A DNA stretch of 5,519 nt, from positions 1 to 5,519 of the forward strand of contig JACDBY010000299.1 of assembly GCA_013694685.1 (NCBI GenBank), read 5' to 3'. Numbering within the stretch: position 1 is the first letter of the stretch; every line of letters starts with the position of its first letter. Both the position numbers and the translations under genes were made by a program. This DNA comes from Actinomycetota bacterium. Its GTDB lineage: Bacteria; Actinomycetota; Thermoleophilia; Gaiellales; Gaiellaceae. Shown here piece after piece: positions 1-4,942 of this stretch. The notes below the pieces were generated by a model, which saw nothing but the letters and a program-made list of their open reading frames with translations, was not told the DNA's origin and did not search any database.

Positions 1-248
1 TCCTGCTCGTAGCGCCACTTCCCGTAATCCATGATCTTGGCCACGGGCGGGTCGGCTTCCTTCGCGACCTCGACCAGATCGAGGTTCTGCGCATAGGCGA
101 GCTCGAGCGCCTCCTTCGTGTCCTTGATCCCGATCTGCTCTCCGCCCTCGCCAACGAGCCTCACCCGCGGTACGCGGATCTGCTCGTTGATCCGATCTTG
201 CTGAACGACGGGACGCGTCCTGTCCTCGGGACGACGCCGTGGTCTCAA
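1..248 (-). CDS. infC: translation initiation factor IF-3, N-terminal part (runs off left edge)
   Basis: IF-3 binds the 30S subunit, keeps it apart from 50S and checks the start codon-initiator tRNA pairing. The visible 82 residues are the N-terminal domain: a basic arginine-rich tail (about 1-18), then the family hallmark [18 protein letters not shown] (about 19-36), [17 protein letters not shown] and [16 protein letters not shown] at the window edge. The linker and C-terminal domain lie outside. The start is set by the sequence: reading upstream in frame, the only ATG/GTG/TTG before a stop (TGA) is the TTG used here, and it has GGTGAG six bases upstream. It follows thrS on the same strand, the common thrS-infC(-rpmI-rplT) order; rpmI and rplT would be expected beyond the left edge. 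Many infC genes use unusual starts linked to autoregulation (AUU in E. coli); whether this TTG serves that role is inference. Confidence 0.96.
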   Translation of the reverse strand, partial: MRPRRRPEDRTRPVVQQDRINEQIRVPRVRLVGEGGEQIGIKDTKEALELAYAQNLDLVEVAKEADPPVAKIMDYGKWRYEQ

Positions 249-254
249 ACGCTG

Positions 255-260
255 CTCACC
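255..260 (-). promoter_or_regulatory. Shine-Dalgarno deciding the infC TTG start
   Basis: GGTGAG on the minus strand, followed by six bases (CAGCGT) and then TTG. No ATG or GTG lies in the infC frame between the upstream in-frame TGA and the conserved RINEQIRVP block, so this site fixes the start. Confidence 0.7.
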
Positions 261-322
261 AAGTCGAGTCGATCCTCCTCATGTCGCGGAAACGCCACTG
301 CACGCAGCGGCGGCATTTCCTC

Positions 323-334
323 GTCGGATCCGAC
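323..334. repeat. perfect 12-bp palindrome in the thrS-infC gap
   Basis: GTCGGATCCGAC is a perfect dyad. A second small dyad, CGGTTgAACCG, lies next to it on the right at 336-346. The pair sits about 75-90 bases upstream of the infC start in non-coding DNA. It could be an operator or part of the infC mRNA leader; nothing in the sequence decides which. Confidence 0.4.
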
Positions 335-363
335 TCGGTTGAACCGCGCGCGACACGGTGGCC

Positions 364-389
364 GGAGCGGTGAGGGGCGATGCCGCTCC
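364..389 (-). other. hairpin in the infC leader
   Basis: GGAGCGG (364-370) and CCGCTCC (383-389) form a perfect 7-bp stem with a 12-base loop. It lies in the transcribed gap between thrS and infC if these genes are read together. There is no T-tract, so it is not a standard intrinsic terminator; a leader structure is possible. Confidence 0.4.
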
Positions 390-432
390 TGCTTGCAGGT
401 GCGTAGCGTAGCAAGGGATGAACGCCTGTCGA

Positions 433-453
433 GCACGCGGCCTCGCCGCGTGC
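433..453 (-). terminator. hairpin immediately after the thrS stop codon (terminator or 3'-end stabiliser)
   Basis: GCACGCGG and CCGCGTGC form a perfect 8-bp stem (9 bp if the C-G closing the loop pairs), beginning one base after the thrS TAG. It is very GC-rich with a tiny loop, but no run of T follows on the minus strand. It may be a U-less or attenuating terminator, or a 3'-end stabiliser. If it does terminate, infC would need a promoter in the remaining ~180 bases; no convincing -35/-10 pair was seen there. Confidence 0.45.
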
Positions 454-454
454 G

Positions 455-2374
455 CTACGAGAGCGGGCTCTGCTCGGCGATCTCCTCGACCAGGGAGTCC
501 ATCGACATCGACTCCACGCCCTGACCCCCGCGCCGGCGGACGGCCATCGCGTCACGCGTCTCGCGATCTCCCCAGACGACGACGTACGGGATCTTCTGGA
601 GCTCCGCCTCGCGAATCCGCTTGCCGAGCGTCTCGTCGCGATCGTCGACATCCGCCCGCACACCACCGAGCCCCAGTGCGCCGAGCAGGTCACCGGCGGC
701 CTCTCGATGAACGTCGGCGACCGGCAAAGCCCGCACCTGCACCGGCGCGAGCCAGACCGGGAAGGCGCCGCCGTAGTGCTCGATTAGGATCCCGATGAAG
801 CGCTCGAGCGAGCCGAAGAACGCTCGGTGCACCACGAAGATCGGATGCTCTCGGTTGTCCGGCCCCATGTAGGTCAGGTCGAACCGCGCGGGCATCTGCG
901 CGTCGAGCTGGATCGTCCCGAGCTGCCACGAGCGGCCGAGCGAGTCGGTCGCATGGAGGTCGATCTTCGGGCCGTAGAACGATCCCTCGCCCACGCCGAC
1001 GAAGTACTCGATCTCGTGGCGCGCGAGCGCCTCGATGAGCTTCTCCTCGGTGAAGTCCCACTCCGCGTCCGAGCCGAGCTTGTCGTCCGGGCGCGTCGAC
1101 AGCTCGGCGCGCGGCTCGATGTCGAAGATCGCGTAGAGAAAGCGGAGGAACTCGAGGCAGCCGTCGAGCTCGTCGTCGATCTGCTCCCTCGTGCAGAAGA
1201 TGTGCGCGTCGTCCTGAGTCACGTACCGCACACGCGTGAGCCCGTGCAGCGTGCCGGCGAGCTCGTTGCGGTGGAGCGGGGCCGCCTCGGCGTACCGCAC
1301 CGGAAGATCGCGGTAGCTGTGCAGCTGGCTTCCGAACATCACCATGTGCCCCGGACAGTTCATCGGCTTGATCGCGAAGACCTGCCCGTCGTCGACCGGG
1401 ATCTGGAACATGTTCTCGCGAAACTTCTCCCAGTGCCCTGAGGTCACCCAGAGTGCCTTGTCGTAGATGAGCGGGGTCTTCACCTCGGAGTAGCCGCGCC
1501 GGGCGTTCTCGCGACGACGCAGATCGTCGAGGGCGTTGAAGATCGCCATTCCCTTCGGGTGCCAGAACGGAGACCCCGGCGACCGCTCGTCGAAGTGGAA
1601 GAGGTCGAGCTGCGTGCCCAGCCTGCGATGGTCGTTGGCCCGCGCCAACTCCAGGCGCTCGAGGTGCGCGTCAAGGTCCTTCTTGGTGAAGAACGCGGTC
1701 CCGTAGATTCGCGTCAGCTGCGCCTTGCGCTCGTCCCCACGCCAGTAGGCGCCCGCGAGCCCGGTGAGCTTGAACGCTCCGATCGGGCTCGAGTCCTGCA
1801 GGTGCGGCCCGCGGCAGAGGTCGGTGAAGTCGCCCTGGGTGTAGAGCGAGATGTCGCCCTCGGCGGTGTCCACCAGCTCGACCTTGTACGTCTCGCCCTC
1901 GCCCTCGAAGCGCGCGCGTGCCTCACCTCGGTCGACGTCCACGCGCTCCCAGGCGCGCCCCTCCGAGAGCTCCCGCACGACCTCGGCCTCGATCGCGGCA
2001 AGGTCCTCCTCGCGGATTGGCTCGGGGAACGCGAAGTCGTAGTAGAACCCGTTCGCGATCGGTGGCCCGATCGCCACCTTCACACCCGGATACAGGCGCC
2101 GCACCGCCTCCGCGAGCAGGTGCGCGGCCGAGTGTCGCAGGACGGCGAGCGCGTCGGGATCGTCGCGGTCCCGGGTCGTGAGGAGCTCGAGCCGGGCGCC
2201 GTCCGGCAGCGCCAGTCGGAGGTCGCGCACCTCGCCGTCGACGCGGGCGAGAACCGCCTGCTCGGCGAGCTTTGGGCCGATCGCGCGAGCAGCAACGAGC
2301 GCCGAGGCGCCGTCAGCGAGCTCGAGTGTCGCGCCGTCGGGAAGCGTCACCTGCACGGACGCGAGGATAGTCAC
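455..2374 (-). CDS. thrS: threonyl-tRNA synthetase
   Basis: Cytoplasmic class II aminoacyl-tRNA synthetase that charges tRNA-Thr with threonine and hydrolyses mischarged Ser-tRNA-Thr. At 639 residues it is the normal full length. Domains in order: N-terminal TGS domain (about 1-65); editing domain with HSAAH (H81, H85) and CRGPH (C187, H191), the complete four-residue editing site; catalytic core (about 245-540) with zinc ligands C340 (KPMNCPGHM), H391 (TQDDAHIF) and H516 (VHRAFFGSLERF, motif 3), and the motif 2 arginine in HRNELAGTLHG (R369); C-terminal anticodon-binding domain (about 541-639) with GKRIREAELQKIPYVVVWGDRE. The start is GTG, with a weak GGGG-type ribosome site upstream; in-frame GTG codons 7 and 9 are less likely because they would cut the first strand of the TGS fold. 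It lies upstream of infC in the conserved order. Nothing is missing or broken. Confidence 0.98.
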   Translation of the reverse strand: MTILASVQVTLPDGATLELADGASALVAARAIGPKLAEQAVLARVDGEVRDLRLALPDGARLELLTTRDRDDPDALAVLRHSAAHLLAEAVRRLYPGVKVAIGPPIANGFYYDFAFPEPIREEDLAAIEAEVVRELSEGRAWERVDVDRGEARARFEGEGETYKVELVDTAEGDISLYTQGDFTDLCRGPHLQDSSPIGAFKLTGLAGAYWRGDERKAQLTRIYGTAFFTKKDLDAHLERLELARANDHRRLGTQLDLFHFDERSPGSPFWHPKGMAIFNALDDLRRRENARRGYSEVKTPLIYDKALWVTSGHWEKFRENMFQIPVDDGQVFAIKPMNCPGHMVMFGSQLHSYRDLPVRYAEAAPLHRNELAGTLHGLTRVRYVTQDDAHIFCTREQIDDELDGCLEFLRFLYAIFDIEPRAELSTRPDDKLGSDAEWDFTEEKLIEALARHEIEYFVGVGEGSFYGPKIDLHATDSLGRSWQLGTIQLDAQMPARFDLTYMGPDNREHPIFVVHRAFFGSLERFIGILIEHYGGAFPVWLAPVQVRALPVADVHREAAGDLLGALGLGGVRADVDDRDETLGKRIREAELQKIPYVVVWGDRETRDAMAVRRRGGQGVESMSMDSLVEEIAEQSPLS

Positions 2375-2499
2375 GGGTCTACCCCGGCCGATGGGCCATG
2401 ACGACTGGATCCCGGCCGTCGGTCCCCGTCTACACCGCGCAGCCGGGAACAGCCTGCCGTCCGGCCGCTACCCCCATCCGTGCGCGGGGAATGCGCGCG

Positions 2500-2522
2500 A
2501 GCCTGGGCGTTGTCGCCCGGCT
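2500..2522 (-). terminator. candidate marR terminator hairpin
   Basis: On the minus strand AGCC-GGGCG, loop ACAA, CGCCC-a-GGCT gives a 9-bp stem with one bulged A, beginning 11 bases after the marR stop. No T-tract follows. It probably separates marR from thrS. The rest of the 158-bp marR-thrS gap shows no clear promoter hexamers and no T-box signature that I can recognise. Confidence 0.45.
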
Positions 2523-2532
2523 GAGCGCGCCG

Positions 2533-3096
2533 TCACTCGACGACGCTCTTCTTTCGTGCAGGCCCATGGAGCGCCTCGAACGCGTTCATCAGGCGCCGGA
2601 GCAGGTCGTTGAGCTGGCGCTTCTCGGTCTCGTTCAGCGCCGAGGCGACAAGCGCCTCCTTCTGTGCCTGAGCGTCGACCGACACCTCCCAGAGCTTCTG
2701 GCCCGCCTTGGTGAGCTCGACGATCACGCCGCGGCGATCGTCTGGGTCGTCGAGCCGGCGGAGGAGGCCGCGCTCTTCCATGTTGTCCAGGCGGTTCGTC
2801 ATCGCGCCGCTCGAGAGCCCGAGATGCTGCGCGAGCTTTCCCGGCTTGCCGCGGTACGGCTTGCCGGCGTACCGCAGGTGGCCCATCAGCCGCCATTCGC
2901 CCTGCGAGAGATCGTGCGCGTCGAGCGTGTCGCGCAGCGAGCGGTCGAGGTGGTGCTCGAGCTTCCAGATCCGCTCCACGATCCCTTCTGTCTCGAGGTC
3001 GAGCGAGGGGAGCTCGCGACCCCAGACCTGCAGCTGTGGATCGATGGAGTCGGGCTCCGCGGGCGGGCGCCTCTTCGTCACGCCTGGATTCTCCAT
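2533..3096 (-). CDS. MarR-family winged helix-turn-helix transcriptional regulator
   Basis: Predicted dimeric DNA-binding repressor, 187 residues. After a ~35-residue polar N-terminal arm comes the dimerisation helix (LDLETEGIVERIWKLEHHLD, about 32-51), the helix pair LSQGEWRLMGHLR (about 63-75), the winged HTH with GKLAQHLGLSSGAMTNRLDNM (about 86-106, recognition helix SSGAMTNRLD), the wing LDDPDDRRGVIVELT (about 115-129, the DPDDRR hallmark) and C-terminal helices (about 130-180). No redox cysteine is present, so a small-molecule ligand is more likely than a thiol switch; this is inference. The frame stays open upstream, but homology starts after MENPGVTK. This ATG has no Shine-Dalgarno; a GTG at codon 6 (3081) has GGAG nine bases upstream and is an alternative. 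A CTTGACGTCAAG palindrome lies just upstream, so autoregulation is likely. The ligand is unknown. Confidence 0.93.
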   Translation of the reverse strand: MENPGVTKRRPPAEPDSIDPQLQVWGRELPSLDLETEGIVERIWKLEHHLDRSLRDTLDAHDLSQGEWRLMGHLRYAGKPYRGKPGKLAQHLGLSSGAMTNRLDNMEERGLLRRLDDPDDRRGVIVELTKAGQKLWEVSVDAQAQKEALVASALNETEKRQLNDLLRRLMNAFEALHGPARKKSVVE

Positions 3097-3105
3097 CCAA
3101 AGTTT

Positions 3106-3117
3106 CTTGACGTCAAG
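3106..3117. promoter_or_regulatory. putative MarR operator (12-bp perfect palindrome)
   Basis: CTTGACGTCAAG is a perfect dyad nine bases upstream of the marR ATG and between two divergent genes. TTGA-n2-TCAA-like dyads are typical of MarR-family sites. It covers the -35 element of the rightward promoter candidate, so binding would block that promoter and transcription into marR. Direct repeats flank it (CATCCAAAGT at 3094-3103 and 3136-3145; GTTCGA at 3123-3128 and 3147-3152). Binding by this particular protein is inferred from position. Confidence 0.55.
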
Positions 3118-3135
3118 CTTTCGTTCGACTAACCT
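3107..3135 (+). promoter_or_regulatory. sigma-A-type promoter for the 86-residue protein gene
   Basis: TTGACG (5 of 6 bases of the -35 consensus), a 17-base spacer, then TAACCT, which keeps the TA and final T of a -10 element. The predicted transcript would start near 3142, giving a leader of about 40 bases with an AGGAG ribosome site. The -10 is weak, so the call is moderate. The -35 lies inside the palindrome. Confidence 0.45.
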
Positions 3136-3183
3136 CATCCAAAGTAGTTCGATACAAAGATACTTGAACGAGAGGAGAAGCCG

Positions 3184-3444
3184 ATGCTCGAGCACCAGCA
3201 CCCGGAGGTTCGGCGCGAGCTCGCGGCTGTCCGCACGGCGAGTCTGCACCGCGCAGCTGCAAACGCGCGACCCGGACATCTTCGACGGACGATCGGTTCA
3301 GGGCTCGTCCGTCTGGGGCTGCGACTGGCGCACGACAGCGACGCGTCGCTGCTCGTACCGCAGCTCCGCTGCGCGGAGGAGGCCCCTGGCGGGGCTTCCT
3401 CCGCCGCTCTCGCGGCGCTCCGGCTCGACGTCACCCGAAGCTGA
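3184..3444 (+). CDS. small protein of unknown function, divergent from marR
   Basis: The protein has 86 residues. The start is well supported: AGGAG six bases before ATG, and a plausible promoter upstream. The N-terminal half is charged and helical (HPEVRRELAAVRTASLHRAAANARP), followed by a basic amphipathic stretch, RRTIGSGLVRLGLRLAH (about 34-50). Short actinobacterial proteins of this style, ending in an LxRLGxRL-like helix, are familiar to me, but I know no function and claim none. The last ~26 residues (from about LRCAEEAPGGASSAALAAL) are low-complexity and come from hairpin-rich DNA, so this tail may be non-conserved. No signal peptide or true membrane span is visible. The stop overlaps the 3' end of the convergent dehydrogenase gene by 14 bases. 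It is likely controlled by the adjacent MarR protein (inference). Confidence 0.65.
   Translation: MLEHQHPEVRRELAAVRTASLHRAAANARPGHLRRTIGSGLVRLGLRLAHDSDASLLVPQLRCAEEAPGGASSAALAALRLDVTRS
3336..3351. repeat. perfect 16-bp palindrome inside the small gene
   Basis: CAGCGACGCGTCGCTG is fully self-complementary. It is the first of four consecutive dyads towards the 3' end of the small gene. In RNA a perfect palindrome without a loop folds with a strained tip, so it could act as DNA rather than RNA structure, or be chance in GC-rich codons. Confidence 0.4.
3373..3404. terminator. strong hairpin between convergent genes (possible bidirectional terminator)
   Basis: GCGGAGGAGGCCCC and GGGGCTTCCTCCGC form a 14-bp stem around a TGGC loop. 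The one non-Watson-Crick position is G-U in plus-strand RNA and A-C in minus-strand RNA. It begins 26 bases past the dehydrogenase stop on the minus strand and lies inside the last codons of the plus-strand gene. Smaller stems flank it: CGCAGC/GCTGCG (3359-3373) and GCCGC/GCGGC (3403-3416, sharing two bases with the main stem). No T-tract occurs on either side, so termination would have to be of the U-less type. Confidence 0.45.
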
Positions 3445-4537
3445 TCACGGAGCGAATCCCGTTCTGCTCCTCCATCAGCTCGAATCCACGCTGGACGTGC
3501 TCGAGCGGGAGGCGATGCGAGATGAGAGCGTCGACGTCGATCTCGCCGGCAAGCCAGCGATCGACGAGCCCAGGAACCTGACTGCGGCCCTTGACCCCGC
3601 CGAAGGACGAGCCCGCGACCCGCCGGCCCGTGATGAGGAGACGGGGCACGATCTCGAGCGTCTCCCCCTTGCCTGCGACGCCGCACATCGTCGCGAGCCC
3701 CCATGCCTCCCTCGCCGCCTCGACCGCCTGGCGCATCACGGCGACGGAGCCCGTCGCCTCGAAGGTGTAGTCGGCCCCGAAACCTTCCGTCTCATCCTTG
3801 ATCCAGTGGACCGTGTCGTCAGCGGCGACCCGGGTCTCTGTCGCGCCATGGTGGCGCGCCTGGGCGAGACGCTCCTCGGAGAGGTCGATCGCCACGATCC
3901 GCGCCGCGCCGCCGAGCCGCGCGCCGATCACCGCACCGAGCCCGACGAGCCCGCACCCGAAGACGACGCACGTCGAGCCCGGCTCGACCTTCGCGGTGTA
4001 GAGGGCCGCGCCGATCCCAGTCGAAAGCCCGCACGCGAACGGCGCGCAGCCGTCGAGCGGCGCCTCTGGGTTGACCTTGGCAAGCGCGATCTCCGGCATC
4101 ACCGTGTACTCCGCGAACGTCGAGGTGCCCATGAAATGGCGGAGCGGCTCTCCGTTGCGCGAGAGTCGCGTCGTGCCGTCCGGGAGGTGCCCGAGGCCCT
4201 GCTGGTCGCGGATCGCGATGCAGCGGTTCGTGCGGTCGCTCCGGCAGTGGACGCAGACGCCGCACTCGGGTGCGAAGAGGGTGATCACGTGGTCGCCGGG
4301 GCGGACGAGCGAGACCGCGTCCCCGACCCGCTCGACGACCCCCGCCCCCTCGTGCCCGAGCACGCACGGCGCGTAGCCGGTCGGATCGGCACCGGACGCG
4401 GTGTAGAGATCGGTATGACAGACGCCGCAGGCGACGAGCCGCACGAGCACCTCGCCCGACCGCGGCTCGGCGAGCTCGACGTCCTGGACGACCAGGGGCT
4501 CCCCGAACGCTTCGAGGACCGCGGCGCGAACCTTCAC
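3431..4537 (-). CDS. class III zinc alcohol dehydrogenase (S-hydroxymethyl-thiol / formaldehyde dehydrogenase type)
   Basis: Cytoplasmic NAD-dependent medium-chain dehydrogenase, 368 residues, normal length for class III. This family oxidises the formaldehyde-thiol adduct S-hydroxymethylglutathione and can reduce S-nitrosothiols. Visible: catalytic zinc ligands C40 (CGVCHTD), H62 (GHEGAG) and C169; the structural zinc set C92, C95, C98, C106 (ECGVCVHC...C); a GxGxxG nucleotide loop at 194-199 (GCGLVG) with acidic D218 after the second strand, indicating NAD; and class III signatures DGTTR, MGTSTFAEYTV and SSFGGVKGRSQVPGLV. Of the residues that bind the glutathione adduct in human class III enzyme, the Thr (T42), Asp (D51) and Arg (R110) are kept, but the Glu of GADPEG is Thr (T53). 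Most actinobacteria use mycothiol, so the true thiol or alcohol substrate is uncertain. The start is GTG, 19 bases after the upstream small gene, implying one transcript. Confidence 0.93.
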   Translation of the reverse strand: MKVRAAVLEAFGEPLVVQDVELAEPRSGEVLVRLVACGVCHTDLYTASGADPTGYAPCVLGHEGAGVVERVGDAVSLVRPGDHVITLFAPECGVCVHCRSDRTNRCIAIRDQQGLGHLPDGTTRLSRNGEPLRHFMGTSTFAEYTVMPEIALAKVNPEAPLDGCAPFACGLSTGIGAALYTAKVEPGSTCVVFGCGLVGLGAVIGARLGGAARIVAIDLSEERLAQARHHGATETRVAADDTVHWIKDETEGFGADYTFEATGSVAVMRQAVEAAREAWGLATMCGVAGKGETLEIVPRLLITGRRVAGSSFGGVKGRSQVPGLVDRWLAGEIDVDALISHRLPLEHVQRGFELMEEQNGIRSVISFG

Positions 4538-4556
4538 GCGCCGATCCTAGGGCGCC

Positions 4557-4763
4557 TCAGACGCGGGCGATCGGCGAAACGAGCTGAACGGGGGGATAGG
4601 GCCGCCCACGCGGGTAGACGACGGCCGACGGCTCGTCGTGATCGACGCAGGTTCCACCCATCGTCAGCGTCGAGCATCCGGGCGCGGAGCAAACGGTGAG
4701 GAGGGAGCGTGGCTCGGTCGCAATCATGTGCGATTCCTGGCTGGCAATGGCATTCAGCGACAT
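4557..4763 (-). CDS. small cysteine-rich putative zinc-binding protein, upstream of the dehydrogenase
   Basis: The protein has 68 residues and starts at ATG with an excellent ribosome site (GGGGAGGA, five bases before the start). An open frame continues to 4856, but those upstream codons include the ribosome site itself and have no start signal of their own, so the short form is preferred. The centre carries CSAPGCSTLTMGGTCVDHD: C25, C30, C39 and H42 in C-x4-C-x8-C-x2-H spacing, a plausible single-zinc site. The tail is proline-rich (PRGRPYPP). No transmembrane segment or signal peptide is visible. It ends 19 bases before the dehydrogenase start on the same strand, so the two are probably co-transcribed. 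I do not recognise a named family; an accessory, regulatory or metal-related role for the dehydrogenase is only inference from the neighbourhood. Confidence 0.75.
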   Translation of the reverse strand: MSLNAIASQESHMIATEPRSLLTVCSAPGCSTLTMGGTCVDHDEPSAVVYPRGRPYPPVQLVSPIARV

Positions 4764-4841
4764 GCGTTCCTCCCCTGGTGCGTTCGAGCGGTCGGCCTGG
4801 TACCCAAACCTTTTCAAATCCGAAACATCTTCGTGACATCC

Positions 4842-4847
4842 ATCATA
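4842..4847 (-). promoter_or_regulatory. possible -10 element for the small Cys protein-dehydrogenase unit
   Basis: TATGAT on the minus strand, a five-of-six match to the -10 consensus, about 80 bases upstream of the small gene's start and within the most A+T-rich patch of this gap (about 4801-4866). No matching -35 hexamer at 16-18 bases is seen, so this is tentative. Confidence 0.3.
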
Positions 4848-4859
4848 CCCTCTCACGGC

Positions 4860-4888
4860 TTGACATACGGCCGACGCTCGCCTCTACT
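4860..4888 (+). promoter_or_regulatory. sigma-A-type promoter for the ABC transporter gene
   Basis: A perfect TTGACA -35 element, a 17-base spacer and TCTACT (four of six bases of the -10 consensus). Transcription would start near 4895, leaving a ~50-base leader before the GTG start. The leader contains a short GCGCC/GGCGC hairpin (4921-4936) just upstream of the start codon and lacks a strong Shine-Dalgarno. Confidence 0.55.
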
Positions 4889-4942
4889 ACCGAGACCGGT
4901 GCGGCACCATCTCTCCCTCAGCGCCATCTTCGGCGCGAGCCC

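Noticed and set aside
330..350. tRNA T-loop-like GGTTCAACC in the thrS-infC gap
   Set aside because: No acceptor stem, anticodon arm or CCA end can be fitted around it; better read as a small dyad.
392..415. CTTGC...GCAAG inverted repeat with GTAGC repeats in the loop
   Set aside because: Only five base pairs around a 14-base loop; too weak to call separately.
245..436. 63-residue open frame on the minus strand between thrS and infC
   Set aside because: Its ATG overlaps the hairpin after thrS, it has no ribosome site, its composition is random Arg/Ser/Pro-rich and it is out of frame with infC; more likely non-coding leader.
2384..2467. Three copies of CCGGCCG in the thrS leader (2384, 2412, 2461)
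   Set aside because: Short GC-only palindromic words are expected often in this base composition and the spacing (28 and 49) is irregular.
2375..2532. T-box riboswitch upstream of thrS
   Set aside because: No recognisable T-box consensus or antiterminator/terminator pair with a T-tract is present in the 158-bp gap.
3097..3279. N-terminal extension of MarR to an upstream ATG
   Set aside because: The extra 61 residues would run through the operator/promoter region and the start of the divergent gene, with no family similarity.
2708..4699. Very long plus-strand open frame across marR and the dehydrogenase
   Set aside because: It is antisense to two well-supported genes, Arg/Ala-rich with no recognisable domain; a typical shadow of GC-rich codon use.
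4764..4856. 31-residue N-terminal extension of the small Cys protein
   Set aside because: No ribosome site at the upstream ATG, and the extension would encode the strong ribosome site of the shorter form.
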